Source: Clostridiales bacterium
GTDB lineage: Bacteria; Bacillota; Clostridia; Oscillospirales; UBA644
NCBI GenBank assembly: GCA_016281915.1
Contig: JAEEJO010000074.1
Location: 1 to 64,000 of the forward strand
Direction of reading: 5' to 3'
DNA: 64,000 nt
Positions 33,863-44,748 of this stretch are shown piece after piece (the first letter of the stretch is position 1; every line of letters starts with the position of its first letter). Made by a program: the position numbers and the translations under genes. A model generated the notes under the pieces. It was not told the DNA's origin. It ran no database searches and worked only from the letters and a program-made list of their open reading frames with translations.

Positions 33863-35185
33863 ATGATCTTAGAAAAGGTAACAAAAGAAGAAAAAAACGT
33901 TGTTGAAATGGAAATTTCCGTTCCTGCAGACGAATTTGAAAAAGCAGTAGACAACGCTTACAGAAAAAACGTAGGCAAAATTTCCGTTCCCGGCTTCCGC
34001 AAGGGAAAAGCTCCCCGCAGAATGATCGAAAAAATGTACGGCAAAGAAGTTTTTTATGATGATGCCTTCGAAGCATTGTTCCCCGCAGCATATGAAGACG
34101 CCGTAAAGGAAGCGGGTATCGAGCCTGTAGACAGACCCAACGCAGAACCGGTACTCGACGATGAAAAGGGTCTTGTTTTCAAAGTTAAAGTTACTGTAAA
34201 GCCCGAAGTATCAGTGAAAGAATATAAGGGACTCAAAGTTGAAAGACCTGCCGCAAACGTTACTCCCGAAGACGTTGAAAACGAGCTCAAAGCTTATCAG
34301 AAACGCCAGGCAAGAGTGATCGACGTTGATGATGACGACGTTACAAAAGACGGCGACAAGGTAGTTTTCGATTTTGAAGGATTTGTTGACGGCGTGCCTT
34401 TCGAAGGCGGCAAGGCAGAAAAATATACTCTGACTCTCGGCTCCGGTCAGTTTATCCCCGGCTTTGAAGATCAGATGATCGGCAAAAAAGCAGGCGATGA
34501 ATTCTCCGTAAACGTTACTTTCCCCGAAGATTACCATGCAGAAGACCTTAAGGGCAAGGCAGCGGAATTCAAGTGCAAGCTTCATGACATCAAGCGCGAA
34601 GAGCTCCCCGAAATAGACGACGAGCTTGCAAAAGACGTAAGCGATTTTGATACTCTTGACGAGCTTAAAGCCGATATCGAAAAGAAAGTTGCAGAGCGCA
34701 AGCAGAAAGCAGCAGACAACGAGGTATCAAACAAGCTCTATGAAATGATAGCAGACCTTTGCGAAGCTGACATCCCCGAATGCATGTTCGAAAGTGAAAC
34801 AGACACCGCATTCAATCAGTTTGCATCCCGCATGGCTTCCCAGGGCATCACCATGGAACAGTATATGCAGATCACCGGACAGACTGTTGAATCAATGAGA
34901 AAAGCTTTCAGAGCAAACGCAGACAGAGACGTAAAGATCCGTCTTGCTCTCGAAAAGATCGCAGAGCTTGAAGGGATAGTTATCAGCCAGGAAGAAATAG
35001 ACGAAGAATATAAGAAATTTGCCGATGAGATGAAGGTTGAGATGAAGGATATCGTCAGCGATTACGCTACCCTCAACATTTCCAAAGACCTCACCATCCA
35101 GAAAGCTTTCGAACTCGTCAAGGCAAACGCAGATATTACCGAAAAAGTAGAAAAAGCAGAGGAACCCGCAGAGAAAGCGGAATAA
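33863..35185 (+). CDS. tig: Trigger factor, ribosome-associated chaperone and PPIase
   Basis: The 440-residue protein has the ribosome-binding tail domain with the signature GFRKGKAPRRMIEKMYG (about 40-60), a central FKBP-type prolyl isomerase domain (about 150-250, GDKVVFDFEGFVDG and LGSGQFIPGFEDQMIG), and a helical C-terminal chaperone domain ending in an acidic and basic tail. ATG 33863 follows ACAGGAG; a GTG three codons earlier is less likely. It sits upstream of clpP-clpX-lon, the standard proteostasis cluster. Confidence 0.97.
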   Translation: MILEKVTKEEKNVVEMEISVPADEFEKAVDNAYRKNVGKISVPGFRKGKAPRRMIEKMYGKEVFYDDAFEALFPAAYEDAVKEAGIEPVDRPNAEPVLDDEKGLVFKVKVTVKPEVSVKEYKGLKVERPAANVTPEDVENELKAYQKRQARVIDVDDDDVTKDGDKVVFDFEGFVDGVPFEGGKAEKYTLTLGSGQFIPGFEDQMIGKKAGDEFSVNVTFPEDYHAEDLKGKAAEFKCKLHDIKREELPEIDDELAKDVSDFDTLDELKADIEKKVAERKQKAADNEVSNKLYEMIADLCEADIPECMFESETDTAFNQFASRMASQGITMEQYMQITGQTVESMRKAFRANADRDVKIRLALEKIAELEGIVISQEEIDEEYKKFADEMKVEMKDIVSDYATLNISKDLTIQKAFELVKANADITEKVEKAEEPAEKAE

Positions 35186-35215
35186 AAAACGGGTTCTCAG
35201 AACAGGAGTGATTTT

Positions 35216-35797
35216 ATGAGTCTCGTTCCATACGTTGTAAAACAAACAGGACACAGCGAAAGAACATACGATATTTTTTCCCGTCTTCTTGAAGACAGAA
35301 TTATTTTCCTTGGCGAAGAGGTAAACGACGTATCGGCAAACCTCGTAGTCGCGCAGCTTCTCTTTCTTGAAAACGAAGATCCCGAAAAGGACATCAGCCT
35401 TTATATCAACAGCCCCGGCGGTTCTATCACTGCAGGTATGGCGATCTACGACACCATGCAGTATATAAAATGCGACGTTTCAACGATCTGCATAGGCATG
35501 GCTGCGTCTATGGGCGCATTCCTTCTTTCTTCCGGAACAAAGGGTAAGAGATTTGCTCTTCCCAACAGCGAGATAATGATCCATCAGCCTCTCGGCGGTT
35601 TTCAGGGTCAGGCTACCGATATAAAGATCCATGCGGACAGAATAATCAAGATCAAGAGTGATCTTAACCGCATACTTGCCGAAAATACCGGAAAGCCCCT
35701 TGAAACTATAGAAAAAGACACCGAAAGAGACAACTTCATGACCGCTCAGCAGGCTCTTGAATACGGTCTTGTTGACAAGGTTATAGCAAAGAGATAA
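35216..35797 (+). CDS. clpP: ATP-dependent Clp protease proteolytic subunit
   Basis: The 193-residue serine protease has Ser98 in GMAASMGAF, His123 in IMIHQPLGG and Asp172 in KDTERD. A short N-terminal propeptide-like stretch precedes the fold. It forms the tetradecameric barrel that ClpX feeds. An AACAGGAGTG ribosome site lies ahead of the ATG, and clpX begins one base after its stop. No CtsR or CIRCE operator was recognised upstream. Confidence 0.98.
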   Translation: MSLVPYVVKQTGHSERTYDIFSRLLEDRIIFLGEEVNDVSANLVVAQLLFLENEDPEKDISLYINSPGGSITAGMAIYDTMQYIKCDVSTICIGMAASMGAFLLSSGTKGKRFALPNSEIMIHQPLGGFQGQATDIKIHADRIIKIKSDLNRILAENTGKPLETIEKDTERDNFMTAQQALEYGLVDKVIAKR

Positions 35798-35798
35798 T

Positions 35799-37043
35799 AT
35801 GCCTAAAAAAAACCCGACAGATATAAAACAGTGTTCATTCTGCGGACAGACAAATCTTGACGGAGAGAAGGTATTTCTTTCCGGCATAAACAGCGATGTG
35901 TTTATCTGCAGCGACTGCATAGAAACATGCGTGCAGTATCTTGACGCGCTCAAAAAGCAGAGCGCAGAAGAGAAAAAGCAGAGCATGCGCGTTGACATAA
36001 AAACGCCGGCAGAGATCAAAAAGGCGCTCGATGAATACGTTATCGGGCAGGATGAAGCGAAGATAACGCTTTCCGTTGCCGTATACAACCATTACAAGAG
36101 AATACTCGATAAAAGCGACGACGACGTTGAGATAATAAAATCAAACGTCCTTCTGCTCGGTCCCACCGGTTCGGGCAAAACGCTTATGGCGCAGATACTC
36201 GCAAAGGTTCTCAACGTTCCGTTCGCCATTGCGGACGCCACAACGCTTACCGAAGCGGGCTATGTAGGCGAAGACGTTGAAAACATTCTTTTGCGGCTCA
36301 TACAGGCGGCGGATTTCGATATCGAAGCTGCGCAGAACGGCATCATATACGTTGACGAGATAGACAAGATCTCAAGACGGTCCGAAAACCCGTCCATCAC
36401 AAGAGACGTTTCGGGCGAAGGCGTTCAGCAGGCGCTTCTGAAAATACTTGAAGGAACCGTTGCAAACGTGCCTCCTCAGGGCGGCAGAAAGCACCCGAAT
36501 CAGGAGTTTATAAAGATTGATACGAAAAATATCCTGTTTATTTGCGGCGGTGCGTTTGCGGGACTTGAAAACATCATCAAAAAGAGGACCGCAGGTTCCG
36601 TGATCGGATTCAATTCAGACGTGAAAACGAAGAAAGAAGTGGATCCGAGCGTATTTCTTAAGCAGGCAGAATCCCACGATCTTGTAAAGTTCGGTCTTAT
36701 ACCCGAGCTTGTCGGCAGACTTCCCGTGATCGTTTCGGTTGACAATCTTGACAGAGATCAGCTTCTCAGAATACTCAAAGAGCCGAAAAACTCGCTTGTA
36801 AAGCAGTATAAAAAGCTTCTTGAAATAGACGGAGTCGACCTTGAATTTACCGACGCGGCGCTTGAAAAAATAGCCGACGAGGCAGTAAAAAGAGGCACTG
36901 GCGCGCGCGGACTGAGAACGATCGTGGAAAAATTCATGACAAAGCTCATGTTTGACGCTCCATCCGACAAATCCATAAAGAAAATTGTTATTACGGAAGA
37001 ATGCGTGGACGGCACACAGCCGGCGCAGATAATCCGAGAATAA
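35799..37043 (+). CDS. clpX: ATP-dependent Clp protease ATP-binding subunit ClpX
   Basis: The 414-residue AAA+ unfoldase has an N-terminal zinc-binding domain (CSFCGQ and CSDCIETC), Walker [13 protein letters not shown], Walker [11 protein letters not shown], sensor regions, the GYVGEDVE pore loop, and the IGF loop reading VIGFNSDV that docks into ClpP. It follows clpP after one base. Length and motifs are standard. Confidence 0.98.
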   Translation: MPKKNPTDIKQCSFCGQTNLDGEKVFLSGINSDVFICSDCIETCVQYLDALKKQSAEEKKQSMRVDIKTPAEIKKALDEYVIGQDEAKITLSVAVYNHYKRILDKSDDDVEIIKSNVLLLGPTGSGKTLMAQILAKVLNVPFAIADATTLTEAGYVGEDVENILLRLIQAADFDIEAAQNGIIYVDEIDKISRRSENPSITRDVSGEGVQQALLKILEGTVANVPPQGGRKHPNQEFIKIDTKNILFICGGAFAGLENIIKKRTAGSVIGFNSDVKTKKEVDPSVFLKQAESHDLVKFGLIPELVGRLPVIVSVDNLDRDQLLRILKEPKNSLVKQYKKLLEIDGVDLEFTDAALEKIADEAVKRGTGARGLRTIVEKFMTKLMFDAPSDKSIKKIVITEECVDGTQPAQIIRE

Positions 37044-37062
37044 AAGATACGGAAGTGATTTT

Positions 37063-38400
37063 ATGCCGGAATATTATACCGCAGTAAAAAGTTCCATAAA
37101 AAAATCTCTGTCTCATTACAAAATAATACCCAAAATAGTCCGCTCCGACGCGAGAGCGGACTTCCGCATAATACCGCTGTATGAAAAGCTCAGATTCGGC
37201 GCGGGGGACTATACCGTAACTCTTCATCCCGTCATGCAGGCAAATCAGGGCAAAGAGCAGACGATATCCGTCAGCCCCGAAAGCGACGGAACGCTGAGAT
37301 TTTCGGCGGATATAGGCGCAGAGCAGGAATACAACGTATACCTCAGAAAATCGGACGGTGACAAATACGTTGATATAGAGATCTTCAACATATATGCGCT
37401 GAACGACGATCTATACTCGCTCCGCCCCTACAAGGGCGATATGCACGTTCACACCTACTGCTCTGACGGAAGAGACGATCCCCTTTACGTTGTTTCGTCA
37501 TACAGAAGAGTCGGCTTTGATTTTCTTGCGTTGACAGACCACAGAAATTATGCGCCGTCGGTATACGCAAAAGATTTCTACGACAAATACAACGTTGATA
37601 TGGCTCTTTATCACGGCGAAGAGGTGCATCCGCCCGAAAACTATGTGCATATGGTCAATTTCGGCGGCTCTTTTTCGGTAAACCAGCTTATCGCGGACAA
37701 TAAAGAAAAATATTACGCCGAAGTAAGAGAAATAATGAAAACCGTTACCGATTACCCTGACCCGACAGCGGAAAACGAGATATATATGTATGCCTCGTGC
37801 AAATGGGTTTTCGAAAAAATACGCGAAGGCGGCGGCATAAGCATATTCTGCCATCCCTACTGGCGTGTCTGGAACGGATACTATATCAGCGACAGACTTA
37901 CTGACTACATTCTCAAAAAAAAGGATTTTACCGCATACGAGCTTATAGGCGGATACAGAAAGCATGAGCTTGACTCAAACGAGCTTCAGCTTGCAAAATA
38001 CGGCGATATCAGAGCGCAGGGGTATAAACTGCCGATAGTAGGCGTTTCGGACTCACACGGATGCGACACAAACGATCTTATGAACTGGTTCGGAACGATC
38101 GTTTTTGCAAAATCTCCGGCTCTTGACGATATCAGGCAGGCAATCACAGAGCAAAAAAGCGTTGCTTTTGAAACGGTCAAAGACGAAACTCCCCGTATTC
38201 ACGGCGAATTCCGTTACGTTGCCTACGCTTATTATCTGCTTCGCGAGGTATTTCCAATTCATGATATGTATTGCAGCGCAGAAGGCGCGCTTATGTACAG
38301 ACTTTCGATCGGAGACAAGACTGCAGTTCCCGCTCTTGACGCGGTAAAGGGCACTTGCGGCAGATATCTTGACGAAATATTCGGAAAAACCGGTTTTTAA
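37063..38400 (+). CDS. PHP-domain metal-dependent phosphoesterase-like protein
   Basis: The 445-residue protein has an N-terminal beta-rich domain (about 1-120) and a PHP domain with motifs DMHVHTYCSDGRDDP, LTDHRNYAPS, HGEEVHPP, SIFCHPYWR and GVSDSHG. These residues normally bind two or three metals for phosphoester hydrolysis; the substrate is unknown. There is no signal peptide. The location between clpX and lon in one co-directional run is unusual, but the spacing (19 bp before, 9 bp after) suggests co-transcription. Confidence 0.85.
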   Translation: MPEYYTAVKSSIKKSLSHYKIIPKIVRSDARADFRIIPLYEKLRFGAGDYTVTLHPVMQANQGKEQTISVSPESDGTLRFSADIGAEQEYNVYLRKSDGDKYVDIEIFNIYALNDDLYSLRPYKGDMHVHTYCSDGRDDPLYVVSSYRRVGFDFLALTDHRNYAPSVYAKDFYDKYNVDMALYHGEEVHPPENYVHMVNFGGSFSVNQLIADNKEKYYAEVREIMKTVTDYPDPTAENEIYMYASCKWVFEKIREGGGISIFCHPYWRVWNGYYISDRLTDYILKKKDFTAYELIGGYRKHELDSNELQLAKYGDIRAQGYKLPIVGVSDSHGCDTNDLMNWFGTIVFAKSPALDDIRQAITEQKSVAFETVKDETPRIHGEFRYVAYAYYLLREVFPIHDMYCSAEGALMYRLSIGDKTAVPALDAVKGTCGRYLDEIFGKTGF

Positions 38401-38409
38401 AGGATAAAA

Positions 38410-40794
38410 ATGGATAATTACGAAAAAATCAATGAGCTTCTGGACGGAACCGCATTTTTACCCATCGTTCCGATGCGCGGTATTGTTGCGTTCCCTAAAA
38501 CGATGCTCCATCTTGAGATAGGAAGAAAAAAGACCGCAAGCGGATTGAATTTTGCAATGAAATCAAACCGCTGCGTGTTCCTTACGCTCCAAAAGGATTT
38601 TACCGCGCAGGATGTTGACGACACGAATATCTGCGCAATAGGCACGATTGCAAAAGTAAAACAGATACTGAAGCTTCACGGCGACACAACAAGAGCGGCT
38701 TTTGAAGTAATATGCAGAGCCGAGATATCCGGAACAATCCGTGACGTAGGTTACGAAGGCGCAGATATCACCATTCTGCCCGAAAAAGAGATCTTTGCCG
38801 ATGACAGCACCGAAGCCGATGCACTTATAAGAAAAACAAGAGATACTTTTGACGAGATGACTGCCGTAATGGAAAGGATCTCTCCCGACGTTCCCGCCAA
38901 CGTAATGATGAAAAACGAGGCAGGCGAACTTGCGGACTATATCGCGCAGAATATCCGTATCAGTTTTGACGATAAACAGCGTCTGCTTGAACAGCTCGAT
39001 CCCATCGAACGCCTTTATGATATCATTACCGTCATGAAAAGAGAGACGGAAATGATACTTCTCGAAAAGAAGATCGATACTAAGGTGGGAATGCGGCTCA
39101 ACAAAAATCAGCACGACTTCGTTATCCGCGAGCAGATACGCGCTCTTCAGGAAGAGCTTGGCGATCAGGGCGGAGAAGGGGCGCCTTACGATGACGAAGA
39201 CGACGAATATTACGATAAAATAGATGCGCTCCCACTTCCCGAAGAAAACAAGGAAAAGCTGCTCAAAGAAGTGGCAAGGCTGATGAAAATGCCTTCCGCT
39301 TCTCAGGAAGCCGCAGTTATCAGGCTTTATCTTGACGAATGCCTCGAACTTCCGTGGGGGAAATATACGCAGGATACGCTTTCCGTGTCCCGCGCGGAAA
39401 AAGTGCTCAACGAAGACCATTACGGACTCACGAAAGTTAAAGAAAGAATACTTGAGGTCCTTGCCGTAAAGCAGATGACTGCAGGTATACAGCAGCCGGA
39501 AGGAACACGGGCGCAGATACTTTGTCTTGTAGGCCCTCCGGGCACAGGCAAAACCTCCATTGCGATGTCTGTTGCAAGAGCGCTCAACAGAAACTTTGCG
39601 CGCATTTCGCTTGGCGGTATTCATGACGAGGCAGAGATACGCGGACACAGAAAAACGTATATCGGTTCAATGCCTGGCAGAATAATCAGCGCGATAAAAG
39701 AAGCAAAGAGCTGCAATCCCGTAATTCTGCTTGACGAGGTAGACAAACTCGGCTCTGATTACAAAGGCGATCCTTCCGCGGCGCTTCTTGAAGTTCTCGA
39801 CCCCGAACAGAACAAAACTTTCAGAGATAACTTCATAGATATGCCGTTTGATCTGAGCAGCGTATTTTTTATCACTACCGCTAACATTGCCGACACTATT
39901 CCCGCTCCCCTTCTTGACAGAATGGATATAATAGAGCTTTCTTCATATACGTCGGAAGAAAAATTCCATATAGCCAAAAAGCATCTTCTGCCAAAAACGC
40001 TTAAAAAGCACGGCTTTACGCCGAAAATGCTGAAAATTTCCGATAAAGCACTTCGCGAGATAATAGACTTCTACACCCGCGAGGCAGGCGTAAGAAACCT
40101 TGAAAGAGAAATAGCCTCGGTTTGCAGAAAAGCGGCAAAAGAATGGCTCTCTATGCCTGATGACAGCAAGGTGCCGATCTCGGTAACAAATAAAAATATA
40201 GATAAATACCTAGGTCCGAGAAAATTCAAGCCAGAACTTCCGGCTAAAAAACCGCAGGTAGGCGTTGTTACCGGACTTGCGTATACCACTGTCGGCGGCG
40301 AAACGATGCCGATAGAAGTAAACGCGATGGACGGTGCAGGAAAGATAGAGCTTACGGGACTTCTGGGCGACGTTATGAAAGAGAGCGCTCACGCCGCAGT
40401 AAGCTATATCCGCTCAAAAGCCGCAGAATACGGTATAGCGGAAGATTTTTATAAAACAAAAGATATACACATACACGTTCCCGAAGGGGCGGTTCCCAAG
40501 GACGGTCCTTCCGCCGGTGTGACGATGGCAACTGCGCTTATTTCCGAGCTTTCGGGAAAAGCGGTAAGAAACGACGTTGCAATGACGGGCGAGATAACGC
40601 TGAGGGGCAGAGTTCTTCCCATAGGCGGTCTTAAAGAAAAATCCATGGCTGCTTATAAGGCGGGAATAAAAACAGTTATTATTCCGAAGGACAATCTGCC
40701 TGATCTTTACGAAGTGGACAGCGTTGTGAAGGAAAACATAACATTTATACCCGTTGAAACAATAGACGAAGTAATAAAAAACGCAATGGCGTAA
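38410..40794 (+). CDS. lon: ATP-dependent protease Lon
   Basis: The 794-residue protease has an N-terminal substrate-binding LAN domain ([15 protein letters not shown]), a coiled-coil region, an AAA+ module with Walker [12 protein letters not shown] and Walker [11 protein letters not shown], and the peptidase domain with dyad Ser701 in KDGPSAGVT and Lys744 in GGLKEKSM. It degrades misfolded and regulatory proteins. It ends the long plus-strand run at a strong terminator. Confidence 0.97.
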   Translation: MDNYEKINELLDGTAFLPIVPMRGIVAFPKTMLHLEIGRKKTASGLNFAMKSNRCVFLTLQKDFTAQDVDDTNICAIGTIAKVKQILKLHGDTTRAAFEVICRAEISGTIRDVGYEGADITILPEKEIFADDSTEADALIRKTRDTFDEMTAVMERISPDVPANVMMKNEAGELADYIAQNIRISFDDKQRLLEQLDPIERLYDIITVMKRETEMILLEKKIDTKVGMRLNKNQHDFVIREQIRALQEELGDQGGEGAPYDDEDDEYYDKIDALPLPEENKEKLLKEVARLMKMPSASQEAAVIRLYLDECLELPWGKYTQDTLSVSRAEKVLNEDHYGLTKVKERILEVLAVKQMTAGIQQPEGTRAQILCLVGPPGTGKTSIAMSVARALNRNFARISLGGIHDEAEIRGHRKTYIGSMPGRIISAIKEAKSCNPVILLDEVDKLGSDYKGDPSAALLEVLDPEQNKTFRDNFIDMPFDLSSVFFITTANIADTIPAPLLDRMDIIELSSYTSEEKFHIAKKHLLPKTLKKHGFTPKMLKISDKALREIIDFYTREAGVRNLEREIASVCRKAAKEWLSMPDDSKVPISVTNKNIDKYLGPRKFKPELPAKKPQVGVVTGLAYTTVGGETMPIEVNAMDGAGKIELTGLLGDVMKESAHAAVSYIRSKAAEYGIAEDFYKTKDIHIHVPEGAVPKDGPSAGVTMATALISELSGKAVRNDVAMTGEITLRGRVLPIGGLKEKSMAAYKAGIKTVIIPKDNLPDLYEVDSVVKENITFIPVETIDEVIKNAMA

Positions 40795-40805
40795 ATAAGT
40801 TAAAA

Positions 40806-40838
40806 AAATACAGACCGGAAAATTCCGGTCTGTTTCTT
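40806..40838. terminator. Bidirectional intrinsic terminator
   Basis: ACAGACCGGAA pairs with TTCCGGTCTGT around a two-base loop, with A-rich and T-rich flanks. It separates lon from the convergent sugar isomerase operon. Confidence 0.85.
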
Positions 40839-40848
40839 TTTATAAATT

Positions 40849-41709
40849 TCAGTCGGGGAAATATGAATTGAGATTTGCAAGGCCTGCTTTAAGAGCAAAG
40901 ATATTTTCTTCGCAGCCTTCAAATTCGATAGAATAATTACCCTTATATCCGCTGTTTCTGAGAAGTCTTATGCACTGGCTTACGGGAACGTCGCCGTGTC
41001 CTACGATAGTGCCGCGGAGGTAGTTGCCCGAACGCGAGCAGAACCATCCCATTCCGGGGGAAGGGAGATTGCCGTTTTTAACAAAAAAGTCTTTTACGTG
41101 AACGTGGAGAGCATACGGAGCAAGCTTACCCACTGCTTTTGCCGGATCATCGTCTGCGCAAAGGAAATTGCCCATATCGAGAAGAAGTCCGAAATTATCA
41201 GACGCTACGGCGTTGAGAAGCTTTTCTACGCGGTCGCTGTCCTGGCAGAAAAAGCCGTGGTTTTCAAACATTGTTTTTATACCGAGACTTTCGGCATATT
41301 CGGTAACTCTGCGTGCGCGCGGAGCAACGATCTTTACGCAGTCGTCAAAACCGCGTTCCGTTTTTTTTGTAGCGGGGAATCCGCCCGTTATATCGTGTCT
41401 CATGCGTGGAGCGCCGAGAGCCTGAGCGATCGCGAGCTGTTTTTTCAGAGCTTCAAACTGCTCTTCGGGGTCGTTGTTGAGAAGATCTGCGCCGATAGTG
41501 TATGCCGAGATATCAAGACCCTTGTCTTTTGCATATTCGCGGATCTCTTTTGCCTGCTCTATCCTGTCCTTGCCTTCGGGCGCGTAAACGTCGATAAACT
41601 CTATCGAAGCAAAGCCGAGTTCCTTGGCCTTGTCTATTACCTGAAAAATATTCGCTCCGGTATTGCCCATATACTGCCCGAAGCTGTAAGAGCTTACGCC
41701 AACTTTCAT
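40849..41709 (-). CDS. Sugar phosphate isomerase/epimerase family protein (TIM barrel)
   Basis: The 286-residue protein belongs to the xylose isomerase-like TIM-barrel family (AP_endonuc_2). Recognisable parts are the start KVGVSSYSFGQY, GFASIEFIDVYAPEG, FENHGFF, LLLDMGNFL, and the late YSIEFEGCEE metal-site glutamate. Such enzymes isomerise or epimerise sugars or inositol derivatives. AGGAG precedes the ATG. It is the third gene of an operon with a Gfo/Idh/MocA oxidoreductase and a second isomerase. Confidence 0.88.
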   Translation of the reverse strand: MKVGVSSYSFGQYMGNTGANIFQVIDKAKELGFASIEFIDVYAPEGKDRIEQAKEIREYAKDKGLDISAYTIGADLLNNDPEEQFEALKKQLAIAQALGAPRMRHDITGGFPATKKTERGFDDCVKIVAPRARRVTEYAESLGIKTMFENHGFFCQDSDRVEKLLNAVASDNFGLLLDMGNFLCADDDPAKAVGKLAPYALHVHVKDFFVKNGNLPSPGMGWFCSRSGNYLRGTIVGHGDVPVSQCIRLLRNSGYKGNYSIEFEGCEENIFALKAGLANLNSYFPD

Positions 41710-41722
41710 TCAGAACACACTC

Positions 41723-42787
41723 CTATCTTACTATATCAACAGATTTGCCTGTTGCTGCAGATTCGTATATCGCGTCAAGAATTCTCATAAGCTCAACACC
41801 ATCTTCAGCCGGGGCCTTGCAGACTGCCTTGCCTTCGATGGAATCGAGGAAGTTTTCGTTTTCAACGTAGAAGAAATCGCCTGTTCCTGTCGGTCCGCTG
41901 ATCTTGATATCTGCTATCATATCGTTGACTTCGGTATGAAGTTCGAACGGATCGAGTGTAAGACCTGCCTTGCTTCCGTAAAAAACAAGTCCGCCGGGAG
42001 TATTAGGTGACATATTAAGGCTGAAGCTTGCCTCAACGTAGAGAACTGCGCCGTTATCGAAACGGATCATTGCGGTAGCGAGGTCTTCAACGGTAAAGAT
42101 AGGATCCTTGACCTCATCAGCCATTGCAGACCATGCTTTGCCGTTCGTTTTAAGGTTCGTTCTTGCGCCGAGCTTGTTAAATGTTGCGCCGAAAACCGAT
42201 ACGGGCTTGGGATTGCCTATAACGTATCTTGAAAGGTCTATTACATGAACGCCGAGATCGATAAGAGGTCCGCCGCCTGAGCGGGATTTATCGCCGAACC
42301 ATCCGCCGGGGAATCCTGCGCGGCGAAGATAAGACGCTTTTACGAAATAAACGTCGCCAAGATAGCCTTTGTTGATAAAATCAAGAGCAGCGGCGGCATC
42401 GTTGCCGTGACGGCGAACAAAGCCTACCATAAGAAGCTTGCCGTTTCTTTCAGCAGTTTCTTTCATGGCAAGCGCTTCCTGAGTATTCATCGCCATTGGC
42501 TTTTCGCATTTTACGTTTGCGCCAGCATTGAGAGCTGCGATCGTGCATTCGGCGTGCGCGCTGTTCCATGTGCAGACTTCAACCGCGTCAAACTTGTTTT
42601 CCGCAAGCATCTGCTTATAATCGGTATAATACTTTTTGAAGCCGTATTTTTCCGCAAAGTTTTTTGCGCGTTCCTCGTTAAGGTCGCAGCATGCGACGAA
42701 TTCAACGCGGTCGCCCATTCTTTTATATACGTCGCCGTGAACGTTGGCTATACTGCCTGTTCCGATAAAACCGAGTTTAATAGACAT
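41723..42787 (-). CDS. Gfo/Idh/MocA family NAD(P)-dependent oxidoreductase
   Basis: The 354-residue protein has an N-terminal Rossmann fold (LGFIGTGSIANVHG), the family CEKPMAMN segment that carries the catalytic Lys, and the substrate-site motif DLGVHVIDLSRYV with the His. The C-terminal beta-sheet domain follows. Family members oxidise or epimerise sugars and inositols. Its neighbours on both sides are isomerases, so the operon probably handles a cyclitol or unusual sugar by an oxidation, isomerisation, reduction route. Confidence 0.92.
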   Translation of the reverse strand: MSIKLGFIGTGSIANVHGDVYKRMGDRVEFVACCDLNEERAKNFAEKYGFKKYYTDYKQMLAENKFDAVEVCTWNSAHAECTIAALNAGANVKCEKPMAMNTQEALAMKETAERNGKLLMVGFVRRHGNDAAAALDFINKGYLGDVYFVKASYLRRAGFPGGWFGDKSRSGGGPLIDLGVHVIDLSRYVIGNPKPVSVFGATFNKLGARTNLKTNGKAWSAMADEVKDPIFTVEDLATAMIRFDNGAVLYVEASFSLNMSPNTPGGLVFYGSKAGLTLDPFELHTEVNDMIADIKISGPTGTGDFFYVENENFLDSIEGKAVCKAPAEDGVELMRILDAIYESAATGKSVDIVR

Positions 42788-42805
42788 TTTTATTCCCTTC
42801 CTGAA

Positions 42806-43600
42806 TCAATAAAGTTTTTTCAGAGCGTCCGTAAGAAAATCATATGCGAGTCTGATGTCTTTTTCGGGAGTGTCGCCGCATTCGCGCTCGATAGTAAGGA
42901 AGCCGTCGTAGCCCTCGTCTCTGAGTGCGGCGAGATATTCGATATACGGAACACCGCCCGTGCCGAGAGGAAGTTCCTGATAAGTTGTTTCGCCTGTTTT
43001 TATACCGTCTTTTGCATGAGTGTGAACTATATAATCTTTAAGAACGTGGACCGCTTCCACGGGGTCTTGTCCGCAAAGCATAACAAAGTTTGCGGGGTCA
43101 AGATTTACTTTTGCGGATCTTGTATCTACTTTTTCGAGTATTCCGCGAAGCTTGACAGCGCGCTCGGGACCTGTTTCGGTAGCGAAAGAAACGCCTATGG
43201 AGTCGCCGTATTTGCCGAGAGCTTCAATTGATCTGCACACGTTTTTATACTGTTCGCTGTTTTCGTCTTCGGGAACGTGACCGATATGTGTGGTGATAAC
43301 GGAGGTGCCAAGATCGACTGCAAGATCCATCATGGACATCGTGCGTTTTATCTCTGCTTCGTTTTCGCCGTATGCACCGAAATTCATTCCGAAATCGGCA
43401 CAAAGCGCAGAAAAAACAAGACCGTTATCGCGAACGAACTTCACTATCGCCTTGCGATCGTCTGCGGTGAGGTTTTCAGGGGCAAGTTCGCCGTGTGTAA
43501 CATACGGCTGAAGGCCCTTTGCACCCATATCGCGAGCCTTAATAACGGCTTCTTTAAAAGGAATTCTGAATGATTCGGGCATGACCCCTATTTTCATCAT
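42806..43600 (-). CDS. Sugar phosphate isomerase/epimerase family protein (TIM barrel)
   Basis: The 264-residue protein is a second AP_endonuc_2/xylose isomerase-like TIM barrel: [47 protein letters not shown] and [10 protein letters not shown] mark the conserved metal and substrate strands. ATG 43600 is preferred since GAGGAG lies 9 bases before it; ATGs at 43609 and 43597 are alternatives. It leads the operon. It is not a close duplicate of the isomerase at 40849, so the two probably act on different intermediates. Confidence 0.88.
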   Translation of the reverse strand: MMKIGVMPESFRIPFKEAVIKARDMGAKGLQPYVTHGELAPENLTADDRKAIVKFVRDNGLVFSALCADFGMNFGAYGENEAEIKRTMSMMDLAVDLGTSVITTHIGHVPEDENSEQYKNVCRSIEALGKYGDSIGVSFATETGPERAVKLRGILEKVDTRSAKVNLDPANFVMLCGQDPVEAVHVLKDYIVHTHAKDGIKTGETTYQELPLGTGGVPYIEYLAALRDEGYDGFLTIERECGDTPEKDIRLAYDFLTDALKKLY

Positions 43601-43635
43601 AAAAAACATCTCCTCGCCTGATATAACTATGTTTA

Positions 43636-43664
43636 AGTATATATCAAACGGGGAGAAAAGTCAA
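43636..43664 (-). promoter_or_regulatory. Promoter of the isomerase/oxidoreductase operon
   Basis: On minus, TTGACT (43659-43664), a 17-bp spacer and TATACT (43636-43641) are seen. Confidence 0.75.
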
Positions 43665-43682
43665 GCATTTTATGATTTTTAT

Positions 43683-44573
43683 TTAATTTGTTCGTTTTTT
43701 GCCCCAGAAGAAAAGCGCTACCGTGCCCGGACCCGTATGGGCGCCGATAACGGGGCCTATCGAGCCTATATGAACTTTTCCGTTGAGCTTTTTATAGTGA
43801 TCTTCAACGTATTCTGCGATCTCTTTTGCCTCCTGCGCGCGCTCGGCGTTGCAGATAAAGCATTTTTCGGAATAGTCGTCGCCGTTTTCGGCATACTCTG
43901 CCATCATGTCAAGCATCGCCTTCATAACAGCCTTTTTGCCTCTGCATTTCTTTACGGGAATAAGATGTCCTTCGAAATCTACGTGAAGAAGCGGGCATAT
44001 ATTCAGAATAGAGCCTACCCAGCCCGACGCCTTCGATACACGGCCGCCGCGGACAAAATAAGTGAGGTCTGTTGTATAAAACCAGTGGTGGAGATTGAGT
44101 TTATGCTCTTCCGCCCATTTATAAAGCTCCTCTGCGCTCTTTCCCTCGTCCCTCATATCGGCAAGCTTATCCGCAAAAAGACCAAGACCTCTCGACGCTG
44201 CAAGGGAATCTACGACGTATATTTTTCTGTCGCGATATTTTTCCGCGCAAAGCTCTTTTGCAACGTTTGCGGAAATTATTCCTCCCGAAAGCCCCGATGA
44301 CAGGCAAAGATGAACTATGTCCGTTCCTTTTTCAAGAAAAGGCTCCCAGAATTTAACGTAGTCTTCCGAATTAGGCTGTGACGTGCGTGTCATTGCGCCT
44401 TCTTCCATGGTTTTGAAGAAACGTTCAGGCGTTATCGAAACAAGATCGTCGAATAAATCCTTATCTCCCAGAGTGTATTTATAGGGAATTGTTATTATAT
44501 TGCGCGCTTTGCATTCTTCAAGCGAAAGGTCGCCTGCGGAGTCACAGCACACAACATAGTTTAGATCCGGCAT
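43683..44573 (-). CDS. DegV family fatty-acid-binding protein
   Basis: The 296-residue protein has the DegV two-domain fold: VVCCDSAGDLS at the start, MTRTSQPNSEDY, LSSGLSGG with the ligand-contacting Ser, VVDSLAASRGLGL, and YFVRGGRVSKASG. FakB relatives bind a fatty acid for phosphorylation by FakA, but no fakA lies nearby, so the role is inferred. ATG 44573 follows AAAGGAGG; an upstream in-frame start at 44660 overlaps the promoter. It is transcribed alone. Confidence 0.9.
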   Translation of the reverse strand: MPDLNYVVCCDSAGDLSLEECKARNIITIPYKYTLGDKDLFDDLVSITPERFFKTMEEGAMTRTSQPNSEDYVKFWEPFLEKGTDIVHLCLSSGLSGGIISANVAKELCAEKYRDRKIYVVDSLAASRGLGLFADKLADMRDEGKSAEELYKWAEEHKLNLHHWFYTTDLTYFVRGGRVSKASGWVGSILNICPLLHVDFEGHLIPVKKCRGKKAVMKAMLDMMAEYAENGDDYSEKCFICNAERAQEAKEIAEYVEDHYKKLNGKVHIGSIGPVIGAHTGPGTVALFFWGKKRTN

Positions 44574-44631
44574 AATCTGCCCCTCCTTTGTTTTGTGAAT
44601 GGTTATTAAAGAAGATTTATTATCCGTATTA

Positions 44632-44660
44632 ATAATATCACAATATAGTTTTAATGTCAA
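44632..44660 (-). promoter_or_regulatory. Promoter of the degV gene
   Basis: On minus, TTGACA (44655-44660), a 17-bp spacer and TATTAT (44632-44637) are seen. Confidence 0.8.
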
Positions 44661-44703
44661 GATAAAATCGTTTTAAATATCATAACTTTTTGTAAGAAAA
44701 AAA

Positions 44704-44741
44704 GGATATGTCCTTTTCAGCGGACATATCCCGTTTTTTTT
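44704..44741. terminator. Intrinsic terminator after the ABC exporter operon
   Basis: GGATATGTCC pairs with GGACATATCC, with a T-tract on both strands. On minus it directly follows the stop of the first ABC exporter gene. Confidence 0.85.
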
Positions 44742-44748
44742 GTGCTTA

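Noticed and set aside
38563-39648. 361-codon open frame on minus
   Set aside because: It is antisense to lon, has no ribosome site and has shadow-type composition.
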